Shown here one piece after another: positions 1 through 11,422 of a stretch of DNA of 64,000 bases (position 1 is its first letter; each line of letters starts with the position of its first letter). The notes below the pieces were generated by a model. The model was not told the DNA's origin, searched no databases, and worked only from the letters and a program-made list of their open reading frames with translations. The DNA comes from Phallusia mammillata. Taxonomy: Eukaryota > Chordata > Ascidiacea > Phlebobranchia > Ascidiidae. The position numbers were made by a program, and so were the translations under genes. The stretch spans positions 1-64,000 of the forward strand of contig QLIY01000368.1 of the NCBI GenBank assembly GCA_003260075.1, given 5' to 3'.

Positions 1-110
1 GCGGCTTACAATCGAGGGCGGCTTACATTATTTTTTTAACACCTTAACATGTGGCTTACAATCGAGGGCGGCTTATAAACGAGGGTGGCTTACAATCGAG
101 TAAATGCGGC
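1..110. repeat. short imperfect tandem repeat
   Basis: A unit of about 17-20 bp containing GCGGCTTACAATCGAG recurs about four times with small changes in the first 110 bases. It could be the edge of a larger satellite or transposon lying outside the window. No coding potential was seen. Confidence 0.7.
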
Positions 111-965
111 CTACTATTTTACCCCAAAACTTTAATTTTGTGAAATTTATCATTGAGTCAAAAATTCCCTTAATGCAAAACTACTGTCAAAAGTAGTGTT
201 TCTCCACCGGGGCTAACGAATTGGCAGAATTGTACACACAAAAAGTTAAAATGATAATGATACACAATTGCCAAATTCTTCAACCAATGAGCATGTGTTG
301 TATAATTTTTGTTGTATAATATAATTATTCTTCAAATCTGTCACATTACAGTTGCGTTTTTTATCTTGGCGCTTTTATTTTATTTCTTAAAGTCGCTAAA
401 AAAGAGTGTTTAATATAAATCAATAAAAAAATGAATTGGGGGAATCAAAAAGATGAATGGGGCTTAAGATGAAATGATATTGATGAACACTGGTCAAATG
501 CTGGTAGTAGTATGTCCGACTTTTTGTAAAACTTACATGACTTTTATAAACTATCATACCAACAAACTTACCCCATCCAAGTTGAGAGCATAGTGAGAAA
601 ATAACAGACACGATTAAAATATTTTCCTTCATGATTTACTTGCAATTGCATTAAAATGGTTTTTTTTTTTCTTTTGCTATTGTCAACTAACATTCTGTTT
701 ACAATATCAACAAACAATCAACAACGTGCGACGTGTTAACACGTGACCCATCGTTTTCCGCGCCGATTTTGTACTGCCTTTAGTGGCAACATTGAAACAA
801 TATTAACTGCGTTTTTAAATTAAACAGGTTTCTGTTTTCGACTAAAACACCGAATTTGTACATCTTATTTGATGACACTAAATTCACATAAACTAATTAT
901 AATTTGAAATGTAAATAGTAAATCCTAAAATCCTAAAAAGTCATTTATGATAGCCTACTCTAAAT

Positions 966-1153
966 CAGGGGTTCTTAACCAGGGGTGAACGCACCCCCAA
1001 GGGGTACGAGAACAGTTTCTAGGGTGTGCGGGGATTGCTTGTATAAAATTTACATTACAATGGCTTTGTTATTTAAGCAATTACAGAATGGGGTGCGAAA
1101 ATTGGTTGGTGAATTGAACGGGGTTCAGCAAGGAAAAAAGGTAAGAACCACTG
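966..1153. mobile_element. hAT-type MITE, 188 bp, perfect 8-bp target duplication
   Basis: The ends form terminal inverted repeats (CAGGGGTTCTTA at 966-977, TAAGAACCACTG at 1142-1153, one mismatch). They are flanked by the same 8 bp, CTCTAAAT, at 958-965 and 1154-1161. Eight-base target duplications and CAGTGGTT-like ends are typical of the hAT superfamily. The interior has no transposase, so this is a non-autonomous copy. Confidence 0.88.
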
Positions 1154-1161
1154 CTCTAAAT

Positions 1162-3849
1162 CATGTTTTGAAATGCGCTAGCTTTGGATAAACACCTAAT
1201 ATTTTGCAGATAACGTGGTTAGTGTATTTATACACCATACTTGTAACCCGCTGTGCCGCGAGAGATTGCCAAATGAGCAGGGAAATATTTGTCTTTGCAC
1301 AAAAACTTTCATCACATATTCAAGAGGTTTACGGCAAACGCGAGTGTGTGTTTGGTCGGTTGTGAAAGTTAAAGCATAACTAAGATGCAATCATATTTTG
1401 AATCGAACTTTCTTTACAATGGAATTTTTTGTGCACTTTTCATTTAGATCAGTTTTCAAAACCTTTAACTGACAAAAGAGTGTTAATCAACTTTCGGCCA
1501 CCAGTACATATATTTTGAGACGCATTTTTACGGCCGTATAAATTAGCCTACACTGTCGCAGGTTGTGCACCCCCTGGGTTAAACGCTGCATTTTAGTTTT
1601 ACAAACATTTTTTTGACCTCTATTTTGTTTTTAAGCGTATCGTTGTCTGATAGCTTTTTTGCAAAACATCAAACAAGTAGGAAAACAAAATGGAAAAAAA
1701 GCATCACCCAGCCGAAGTTAAGTTAGCTAGATCCGCGCTTCCTTATAGTTACAAAGGGCCGTTAGCATGGGCGCCGGCACGTAGAGGCAAGGGGGGACTT
1801 GCGACGTTTTGTTTCAGATTGAGGAAAAATCTCACAATTGTACGCAGTCATTTCCGCAGTCATTTCAGGTTTTTGCCGTATCTTCTTGCATGTGACCTAT
1901 AAAACTTTAAACCACGGATATATTTCAATACCTTTCATTCCACCGAAGCCTTAAAAAGGTTTAACGCTGAACGGGAATCCACAAATTCCGTCACCACCTG
2001 TTTATGACATCACAAAGACGCCGCTACGAAGCGTTAATTGCTTGCGCGTTTCCCCTCAGGTCACGTGTTACATCCCGAGGGCTTTGGGACGGTTTATCTG
2101 TCACATCCCGATGTTTGAACGCTTAATCAATCGGAGAGATAGAGATTAAAAAAGAAAGCTCAGTGCAACTGTTACCTAACAAATGTACCAAAAAACACAG
2201 AATGACGTCATAAAAATGTTTGTCGTAATTCAGTGATTCTAAAACTTTTTGTGGTTTCCATTTAGACTCATTCACTAAGTTCGAATTTCCCCCTAAGTAA
2301 TTTTTATGGTGTGTTTTGTGCCATACATTCACACTAATGGTCTTTATTCAATGCAAAATACATGAAAAATACAACTTTGAGGGCCAAATATTCAGATTTA
2401 TGATCTTAGATATTAAAGTAAAACTTGAAAAAAAATGTAGGTACCATTGAATAATACAATTTTCCTCTGCATATACATAACTTCCCACCGGTTAAAAACC
2501 ACTGTGGTAAATGAAAATCTTAAATTTCTAAAACTAGAATAAGCAGTCAGGTTGTTCCAGTGTATAGAGCCTGTCTATGAAGAAACTTCGGTGACGCCAC
2601 AGACGGAACTCTGCTTCATAACATTTACGTGGCCACAGTCTGCCGATAATTACAAGGGAAAACAGCATGATAACCGAATGGACATAAGTTTGACATTTGC
2701 TTAATTGTCATAATAATTGTTTGTTTCCAGACGAACGACGTGACGCAGTCTGGATTGCGTCACAGTGGGGGATTGTTACGTTGCATCCGCCCCTTGAAAC
2801 TTAACGATTGCCTTAAATTTCTAAATATTGAGATTTAATCTACCTGCACAACCTATATTCAGAAAAAAAATCTTTAAAAAACAAAAACTTTTTAACGATA
2901 AAAACACGAAAAAAATTTTCATTTTAACGAAAAAAACACCCATGAATGAATATTTGACGAACTTTTAGTACTTTTTAAGACACTTGACACTTTTTGAAAA
3001 ATTGACTCAGAGCAAAATCGCGTCTACATTTGTTGGATTTAGATAAAACGTTTGCGGTTATGATTGCGTGATTGAGACACAGTTGTATAATGCACCACAT
3101 CTTCACTGCGACCCGCGACTGTGCCAGTTCACGCACCTTCGAAACGTTGTGGAAATTAGCGCGTTTGCAGCTGCTGTCACAAAACACATGCGACCGATGC
3201 GGTATGCGAACAGTGGGTTTGATGACACATGTAAACAAATAAATCTTTAATTGTCAGAATATTTATCTTGTTGTCATCATTTGTTTATCGAGTAATTTTA
3301 GAATTTATAAAATTTACTTTTGTCCGTTTACGGCACATAGTTCATTTGAAAACCTCGTTTTCACACCAACAAAATCAACAAAAAACCTTCAGTGAATATA
3401 AAAAAGGACTCTTGCAAAAGACCTTTCAACATGGGGCGTAAAATATATTATTAGAATGTGAAATAATTCCGCCGTAAATTTCATGCGGTAATTTTTTTAT
3501 CCTGCGTTTGAACGTTATAAGGCACTTACTTACTTTTGTTTGTTTACGGCACATATTTTTTTAATAAAATTATCACAGCAATGAAACAAAGAGAAAGCTT
3601 TGGTGAACATAAACAATAAGTACTCTTGCAAATGGTATTTCTTAACCGTTCAACCAAGTCGAAATCTGAAAGTAACTTGCACAACAAAAACAATATCGCA
3701 GTTTAACGTTATGGTTCTTTATTTGCGCAAAATATGGCACCGTATGTGTGAAATTGTTGTGCAGTAAATATAATGCAATAATAACATTATCCAGCGTTTC
3801 AATGTTATCAGGCCCTCGAAAATTCCCACCTTAGTATTGTCGCAGGTCA

Positions 3850-3851
<2 letters not shown>
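1162..3851. other. non-coding stretch, no gene recognised
   Basis: Only short unrelated ORFs occur here and none resembles a known family. A fragment at about 1524-1578 (ACGGCCGTATAAATT followed by GCAGGTTGTGCACCCCCTGG) matches one end of the MITE at 19871-20095. The rest is AT-rich unique-looking sequence. Confidence 0.55.

Positions 3852-3892
<41 letters not shown>
3852..3892. other. poly-C tract, probable converted assembly gap
   Basis: An uninterrupted run of 41 C in AT-rich DNA. It belongs to a set of C or G runs across the window that behave like gaps whose N characters were rewritten as one base. No flanking duplication is obvious at this one. Confidence 0.6.
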
Positions 3893-3894
<2 letters not shown>

Positions 3895-4110
3895 AGTGAT
3901 GGCGGGTGGCCAACTGGGCGGTCTGGTGACCCACAACAAAGTGGCGTCAGACGGTGTCATAAACGGCGCCCGGTGGTACTGTCAGATGTCTGGGCCCACC
4001 CCACGCTGGGCTGTTATCGCATCACACCTTAACTACGTATATCCGCACCATCGGGAATGGACTTGCCTTCTTCTCTTGATATTCCCACCTGCCGCGTGGA
4101 AGAGTTGATT
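3893..4110 (+). other. GC-rich block after a gap, unrecognised
   Basis: The roughly 200 bases right of the poly-C run are clearly richer in G+C than their surroundings and carry an open frame of about 70 codons (3896-4108). Its product resembles no family I recognise. No splice sites or homology support a gene. It may be an exon fragment, a repeat or an insertion at the gap. Confidence 0.25.
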
Positions 4111-4606
4111 AACTCGATGCTAAGCAGAATTGGAAGCATTCGAAGTTTCATGTCATCCAGTAATTGATGCATACAGATGCATAATACTTAAGTGATTTGG
4201 TTGCGTTTGTTTAGTTCGGAAGATTTGGATTTCTTGACAGTGAAAGAACAGAGCGACTTTAGTTTATTTCATTTAACGTTATCAACAGTGCAAAGTATTA
4301 GTGCTTAAAATGTAAGCTTACACGGGCAATGCAAACATTGCTTAGAAATCAAATGTACTTATGTTGAGTTCAATTAACAAACCTCGCGAAAGAAAGAAAA
4401 GTTTTTGGGTTTTCATGTTTTAAATTCGCTGTACTACGAAAACATTAGTTCGAGTGTAGGGCAGTAAATACATGTCAGTGGTGACAGTTATATCAGAAAC
4501 AATTGCAAACTATTGTTTAAAGTTTTATTGCAATCAAATAACATTTATTTTTGTTTCTTTAGCTTTGCACATTATTACGATACACTGTGACTTTTGTGAC
4601 GTAACA

Positions 4607-5619
4607 ATGACTTCAATCGAATCTATTTTGCTTCCACGAAAGTTTGAAACCAAAGGTATTCAAGGTAAGATACTGTCGATTATAACATCACAGTTGCTAA
4701 GACTCAATCCGACAAACGTCGTTCACCCGCTGTGACCAATCGTCACTTGTGCAGTAAGAAATTGCGGCAACGGGAATTCCCGCAGAGAAACGGATGTTAA
4801 ACATTTACACGTAACAACTTTTGTCGGTGTGACGACACAAATGTTGCCAGTGACGTCATAAACCTGTCACAGGCGTTGATCTGTCAAGTTTTTGTTACGC
4901 GACAATCGCTTGTAGACAGGTGGTCGGTATTAATAGCGAAGCGAGTCCTTAGGGATTGTGACGACATAAATATAACTGTTACGTAAGCGTGGCCGACCTG
5001 ACGCAGTTGTTCGTGTTGTTGACGCCACATTTACACTCAAATGTTAAAACTATGTTTTCAAAATCGAACTTTTTTGCATATAAATTAACATGCATTTTTT
5101 TCAGACAATTCTTTCCCACGTGACTACATTTCCAATGGGAACGACAGTTTTTATAGCAACAGCGATTCCGGCGCATCAACGTCTTCACCTACGTCATCGC
5201 TAACATCCGCGGGTTCGGGATCTGGAGATAGCGATGAGGGGGTGTTTCTGAAAAAAGGAGTAAAGTACCTGGGGTCCTTGGAAGCAGACGAGCCAATTGA
5301 CTTGAGCTGCCACAGACGTGGTAAAACCGAAAATATCAATTTCACAAAAAATATTGAAACAACAAGAAGTCCCCCGGCGCCAGTTCTGCCGATGCCTTTT
5401 GTATATCCTTCCTCTTTGCTTCAATGGCCGTACTTATTTCCACCTGCGGCACTAGGGAGCATGAACCCTTTTGCTCCAGTCAGTGCGAGTCTGTTTAATC
5501 CGGGTTCCCCCCCCCCGTATATCCTTCCTCTTTGCTTCAATGGCCGTACTTATTTCCACCTGCGACACTAGGGAGCATGAACCCTTTTGCTCCAGTTAGT
5601 GCGAGTCTGTTTAATCCGG

Positions 5620-5695
<76 letters not shown>

Positions 5696-6406
5696 CAGTT
5701 CCAAGCAATCATGGCCAGCCAATCTGGCGAGTGCCTACCATCACGTGACCCATTGCTTCTGGCCGATTTCGCAAAGGTTTACAAGCAAGGCGAGAAGCGA
5801 CGTGCTACTAGCCCGGTGCACCACAACAAAAAGCAAAACGAAATGACAAATTTTGCAATGTATCACAATTTACCGACAATGGTCGCGCCGCAGTTTGGAA
5901 ATGTGATTGGAGGAGTCAAAAGAAGACGCCAGAGTGATGGTAAGTTGTAGATTTAATTTGGTTTAAATAAGCTCATGTCAAATTTAAATGTTTTGGGTTA
6001 ACCATGTTATCTGTTTTGTAACAGACCAAAAAGAACAAGCTGCACCACCAAGCGACAAGAAACTTAAACAAGGCAATGAAAAATTTTCATCAACCGAACA
6101 CAACCAGGTAAACGTAACGAAATTCAACTGTTTTTAATATTGTGCTGAAGCATATTTAACAAATTTATAACGAAGAGACACGTGATTTTTAAACGCCTTT
6201 TCTATTTGTAGTACACCTCAGATGGGTTAGTGCGTCCTCAACCGGTTAATTTTAAACCGTGCCGTTTGCCCTGTGATGTATGTGGAAGGACTTATGCCAC
6301 TATTGGCGCCCTTGCAAAGCATGCGAAAACCCACGAGGACCCGGAAGCCGGAAGTAAATTTAATTGCAAGGTGAGAGCGCATTCGGTATCAAATGTGGCG
6401 TACGCA

Positions 6407-6500
<94 letters not shown>

Positions 6501-7860
6501 TGCTTAAACGAATTATTTATTAGGCTACTGGCAAATTTTGGGAAACCGTTGGTGAAATTTTGGGGACCGTTTCGGTCCCCCAAAACACCTTAAAAAAACA
6601 CTGGGCGTACGTAATAGAAAACATTTTAATACTTTTATTTTAAGATAAATTATTTTAAGTTTCGGGTGAAAAAATAATATTTCTGTTTAAAGGTAATTTT
6701 AACACTGAAATCAAACCAAGAAAAGATCAATAGCTTTTGTGTGTATTTGCTTTGTTTGACTGCAAAACGTTATATGACAACTAACAACATAGATAATTGC
6801 AAAATCATTATACATGAATAATAATATTACCATTGAAGGCATATTGAAGGCGCTTGACGTTAAAACGTATTTCCCAGTTTATAACGCATACGTTCTCTTT
6901 GCACGCAGATATGCAAGAAGGAATGCCCCCCCCCCCTTTTGTGTGTATTTGCTTTGTTTGACTGCAAAACGTTATATGACAACTGACAACATAGATAATT
7001 GCAAAATCATTATACATGAATAATAAAATTACCATTGAAGGCATATTGAATGTGCTTGACGTTAAAACCCAGTTGCCCAGTTTATAACGCAAACGTTCTC
7101 TTTGCACGTAGATATGCAAGAAGGAATGTACGTCCCTTGGTGCCTTGCGCATGCACATTCGTACCCACACCCTCCCTTGTGAGTGCCACATATGCGGGAA
7201 GGCCTTCTCTCGCACCTGGTTACTTCAGGGACATATCCGGACCCACACAGGTATGTCATGGCTACTTTTATCCTCAGCGCCAACTGCTGCTGGTGATGCA
7301 AATATTTCTGCAGTTGTTTTTACTTCTTGCCAAGATCTGTTCAATCTTTTTTATTATTGTGTGTAAACATTTATTACCCCCCCCCCCACTGTGATGTCAC
7401 CAAGCCTCAGTGTGACGCATAAATGACATAGTACTCACGAAGATTTATTTTGTACATATTGCACATCCCCCCCCCCACTGTGATGTCACCAAGCCTCAGT
7501 GTGACGCATAAATGACATAGTACTGACGAAAATTTCTTTTGTACATATTGCACAGCCCCCCCCCCCTACTTTTATCCTCAGCGCCAACTGCTGCTAGCTG
7601 CTGCTGGTGATACAAATATTTCTGCAGTTGTTTTCCCTTCTTTTTAAGATCTTTTACTGTTTTTTTTTATCTTTGTGTGTTAACATTTATTACTTATCTT
7701 TCAGGAGAGAAACCATATGAGTGCACGGTATGTTCCCGCGCATTTGCAGATCGCTCAAATCTCCGTGCTCATATGCAGACTCACGAAACCGTGAAACGGT
7801 ACAGCTGCATCACGTGTGAAAAAACCTTCTCCAGAATCTCACTCCTCAAACGTCACCAAA
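4607..7860 (+). CDS. sna: Snail-family C2H2 zinc-finger transcriptional repressor, 3' end lost in a gap
   Basis: Nuclear DNA-binding repressor of the Snail/Slug family, which controls mesoderm and cell-migration programmes. Exons in phase: 4607-4664, 5105-5939, 6025-6107, 6212-6370, 7112-7250, 7705-7860. Five C2H2 fingers follow one another. The third carries [16 protein letters not shown] and the fourth [16 protein letters not shown], both diagnostic for Snail. A CtBP corepressor motif, PIDLS, lies at residues 83-87 (5293-5307). LPRKFETKG at residues 9-17 resembles the N-terminal SNAG motif but is preceded by eight residues. Exon 2 is broken by a C10 run (5507-5516) with a duplicated 105-bp flank and by a C73 run (5622-5694), so its middle is unreliable. 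Exon 6 runs into a C13 run just after the first His of finger 5, and no stop codon is visible. An AATAAA at 7993 could be the poly(A) signal. Confidence 0.9.
5507..5694. other. two poly-C gap tracts and a duplicated contig end inside snail exon 2
   Basis: C10 at 5507-5516 separates two near-identical copies of about 105 bp (5401-5506 and 5517-5621). C73 follows at 5622-5694. The copies differ by about two bases, as allelic or error-bearing overlaps would. Read literally, the locus gives a poly-proline protein. Read as gaps, it gives one Pro/Leu-rich linker of unknown length. Confidence 0.7.
6409..6500. other. poly-C tract of 92 in a snail intron, probable gap
   Basis: The longest homopolymer in the window, 38 bp after the donor of snail exon 4. 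The poly-proline and poly-glycine frames across it are artefacts. A second tract at 6926-6936 follows a partial copy of the next exon's start (6735-6925 resembles 6940-7129). Confidence 0.65.
7377..7566. other. three short poly-C tracts with direct copies between snail exons
   Basis: Runs at 7377-7387, 7467-7476 and 7556-7566 separate two nearly identical 79-bp segments (7388-7466 and 7477-7555). The sequence right of the third run repeats that left of the first, starting TACTTTTATCCTCAGC. This looks like several failed contig-end merges inside one intron. Confidence 0.65.
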
Positions 7861-8275
7861 CCCCCCCCCCCCCAAGCGCTGATTTTGTTAAAATTCATGT
7901 TTTTTGTGTTTTTTACTGTGATTATTTAACTGTGTTTTGCGTGAACCTCATAATGCACAAGGTGGTTGCGAATTCAAAATGCCTCACAATTCAATAAAAC
8001 CGCGCTTATATTCAAATGAACACAGTTCGTTGTTGTCTGTACTAATTATTAAATTTACTCTTTGCAACGTCTTACTCCTTTGGTGTCAGAATTAAATCTA
8101 AGTTGCACACCGATAGGCATATCTCATGCACTAATTTGTGAATTGTCAAGAAAAGAGCGACACAAACGACAGTTACATCTAACATAACGTGATACACTTA
8201 CAAAAGGCACATCAACTAACTATTACAGGAAAACTAAATTAACGGTTATATATCGAGCCATAAGTAATTCCGCCT

Positions 8276-8605
8276 TCACTGCTTGGTTGTAGCGAACTGT
8301 GCGTTGTAAGATGGTGCAGAGAGCTGGTTTTCATAAACTTCCGCACCAAAGCCGGGATGCTGCGAAGTCAAAGCTGGTTGTGGCGGCATAGGGTTTGGTT
8401 GTGATGTAACAGAAGGGGGAATGAAAGAATTCTGATTGGTGGTTTGTGCGTTGTTGGTTATGACATTGATTTGGGCTGTCAAAACAGGTGATTAAAAAAG
8501 AGCAGTTGCAGTATTGGATCTTAGAATTAACGTTAAGTATGATAAAGAACACTTAGATTGGTTAAAAAGCAAATATATATTTATGTATACATACACAGTT
8601 GTTGC

Positions 8606-8639
<34 letters not shown>

Positions 8640-11169
8640 GGTAATTGTATGCTGACGGCACGACATACGTTGACGTGACAGGTTGGGGTACTGGTCGGTT
8701 TCGGGTTTTGTAGCAACAGCAACCGATGATAACGATTAATGCAGCAACAACAGGAACGGCTACCCCAACTCCAACGTAAACCCAAAAGCTAAAAAACAAC
8801 TGGTTTCTTAACAATTAATCAGTCAAAAGTTTAGTTGCCTAAACTAGGTTGCTCCAAACTGTTCGGCGTTGCGGACAGGTTAAAGAAGGTTGCGTGATCT
8901 ACGACTACGTGGTACAAAGCCACTAAGCAGGACATACGAAGTATACGGTGACAAAATGAGTCATGTTTAAATATGTTCGTAAAAAAGTAAAGATTTTGAC
9001 TAATATGACGAAGCAAAAGCATGGACTGGCTGTCGCTGTGCTTAAAATACTGTTCCCCCCCCCCGGTGACAAAATGAGTCATGTTTAAATATGTTCGTAA
9101 AAAAGTAAAGATATTGACTAATATGACGAAGCAAAAGCAATTTTCAAAAAACTTGCCATGTATTCAACATGTTCATTAGTTACATATGAAGTTTCATGTT
9201 AATTTCTTAAATTTCATTTGGTTTTGTCAGTCATTGTAGACCAGTGGTTCTCGATCTTTTACGGGTCGCGTACCACCTGACAACTTTTTCTATTGCTGCG
9301 TACCACCTAAACCCTGTTTGAATAGATAAACCAAGAAATAGACCCATTTTGTTAACCTGGTTAGCAAATTTTGTTTACAGAATGTCAATTTTAACAGAAT
9401 GTCCAAAACACGAGTGAGTTTTAGTTTTGTCAGTTGAGCTGCAATCTTATATCGGACTGAAATTATAGGTATTAAGCTTGTAATAGGTATATCACAGAAA
9501 TCTTCTCGCGTACCACCTGAAATGTTCTGACGTACCACTAGTGGTACGCGTAACACAGTTTGAGAACCACTGTTGTAGACAATTGCACGACAAACTTTCA
9601 CGAACGGGACAAGCATCCAAAGGTAAACCAATGGGTTAAAACCAGATATTATTGGCTATCCCCTGTCAGGTACATACTACAACAACAATCAATTATCATG
9701 ATGCGCATTTAGTGAGTGGCATATGTGGTTGTTTTGGTAGAGCTACTACCACCATAACTCACGTCAGCTGCACGTTTAGCAAAGTTTTGATAGGTGGTGC
9801 AGGCTGAATTATTTGTTTAGCGGCTAAAGAGGGGTAGGGTTGGAAAGAAAGTTTTTAAAAAAAATTACATTAGAAACTAAATTTTAGAGTTTTTAATGAT
9901 ATATCATAACTCCAACCCGAATAGCCCTAACCGTCACCATATTTTGAGATATACCGTTTTCGTTTGGTTTTAATGTTCTTTGACAACTGTCCATAATAAT
10001 TAATCGCCTATGGACCAATGTTTGTTGGCCTCTGACCTAAACTCCGTTTTTATACCGAACAATCTAATTTTAGTAATAAAGCAAATCAAAAAATATCTAC
10101 ATGTTAAAGAGTTCAATTTGCTTGCAACTCGATATTCTGTTATCAGTATCACTGCAGTGTGTAACGACAAGTGTAGTACAGCAGTAATCTCCTGGGTCAC
10201 AATTCCATGCCCCGCAGTTGTTTTCTGTGGAATGTAAATTATAAAGTAGCGACCTGACTTGACTTACTGTGTAAAAAGGGTACATTAGATAACTTCAAGG
10301 TTTTATCAAAATCCACTCAGTTATCTTTTTTAAAACATTGGTTGAGCCGAGTTTCTGCGGTTAAAATACTCGACTTGCAGTTATAATAACTTTCGGCTTA
10401 ATTCGAGTCGCCCTAAAAGCCAAACCATAGAAATAAGTCCAGACCGTTTGAAAAACGCAAGTCACTGTAAAGCAGAGGTACACAACCTCCCCCCCCCCCA
10501 TTGGTTGAGCCGAGTTTCTGCGGTTAAAATACTCGACTTGCAGTTATCATAACTTTCGGCTTAATTCGAGTCGCCCTAAAAGCCAAACCATAAAAATATG
10601 TCCAGACTGTTTGAAAAACGCAAGTCACTGTAAAGCAGAGGTACACAACCCTGAATTCCAGCTATTAACGGCCGTATCACAGCTCCTTATTTCAAAAGGA
10701 ATTGTAAATAAATAAGATCTATCTCATAATTTTTCAGCATCGTGCCCTAGGTCTAGATCTAAATGGTGTCCAAATTTATGCCAAAATTTAATTTGGTGAC
10801 TAATTGGCGATCAATCATAGCTTTTTATGATGTCAGAATTTCTATTACGTTTTACGTTGTATATATTTATACATTGCTGGCAAATACCTGTAAATCGCCC
10901 CGCAAAATTCGTTGAGGTCAAGTTAATATTAATAAGCCAGAAATCTGCCAAACGAGATATAGCACAACCTTTTTACTACGACCGCCGCATGGCTACTAGG
11001 CTGGTAAAACTCTTTGCGCATGTCCGGACGTCTATTAGCCATAATGTTAGAAACACTTCTCAAGTGAAAATTTTATTTAACCCAGAGTGAATAAAATAAG
11101 TAGGCAAAATACCTTACCTGCTTTGCAAACGACAAACAGCAACATCCAAACCACAAGAATCAATTTCAT
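8276..11169 (-). CDS. small Cys-rich single-pass membrane protein with Gln/Pro-rich tail
   Basis: Not assignable to a named family. The start exon (11169-11118) encodes a signal peptide, MKLILVVWMLLFVVCKA. Exon 2 (10224 to about 10153) gives a module starting NNCGAWNCDPGDYCC, and a likely exon 3 is 9803-9763. A transmembrane exon (8788 to about 8602) carries VGVGVAVPVVAALIVIIGCCC, basic residues, VPQPV and a glutamine run. The last exon (about 8480-8276) is Pro/Gln/Asn-rich and ends in TTKQ. The join from exon 3 to the membrane exon is out of phase as drawn, so one exon is missing or misplaced. The signal exon appears twice (11169-11118 and 11422-11371) beside a poly-C run, probably an assembly overlap. 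The module resembles those of the next gene; Shisa/CYYR1-like proteins have a similar overall plan. Confidence 0.6.
8597..8640. repeat. GTT/CAA trinucleotide microsatellite in coding sequence
   Basis: About 14 GTT-type triplets, read on the minus strand as CAA/CAG. They encode the glutamine run in the tail of the Cys-rich membrane protein and are likely to vary in length. Confidence 0.8.
9242..9572. mobile_element. hAT-type MITE, 331 bp, perfect 8-bp target duplication
   Basis: The ends are CAGTGGTTCTC and GAGAACCACTG, flanked by TTGTAGAC at 9234-9241 and 9573-9580. The interior repeats GTACCAC motifs and has no transposase. It lies in an intron of the small Cys-rich gene. Confidence 0.9.
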
Positions 11170-11422
11170 TTTTACAGATAGGCTGCTACAAATATTGCAA
11201 AACAAATTAAACCAGATTTGGGTCTGTACTATTTTCCCCCCCCCCCCTACTAGGCTGGTAAAACTCTTTGCGCATGTCCGGACGTCTATTAGCCCTAATG
11301 TAGAAACACTTCTCAAGTGAAAGTTTTATTTAACCCAGAGTGAATAAACTAAGTAGGCAAAATACCTTACCTGCTTTGCAAACGACAAACAGCAACATCC
11401 AAACCACAAGAATCAATTGCAT

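Noticed and set aside
6230..6593. Poly-proline or poly-glycine proteins over long C/G runs (also near 5600, 21200, 55350 and 57450)
   Set aside because: They arise only from translating homopolymer gap fill; reading frames on both strands are equally open and no homology exists outside the runs.
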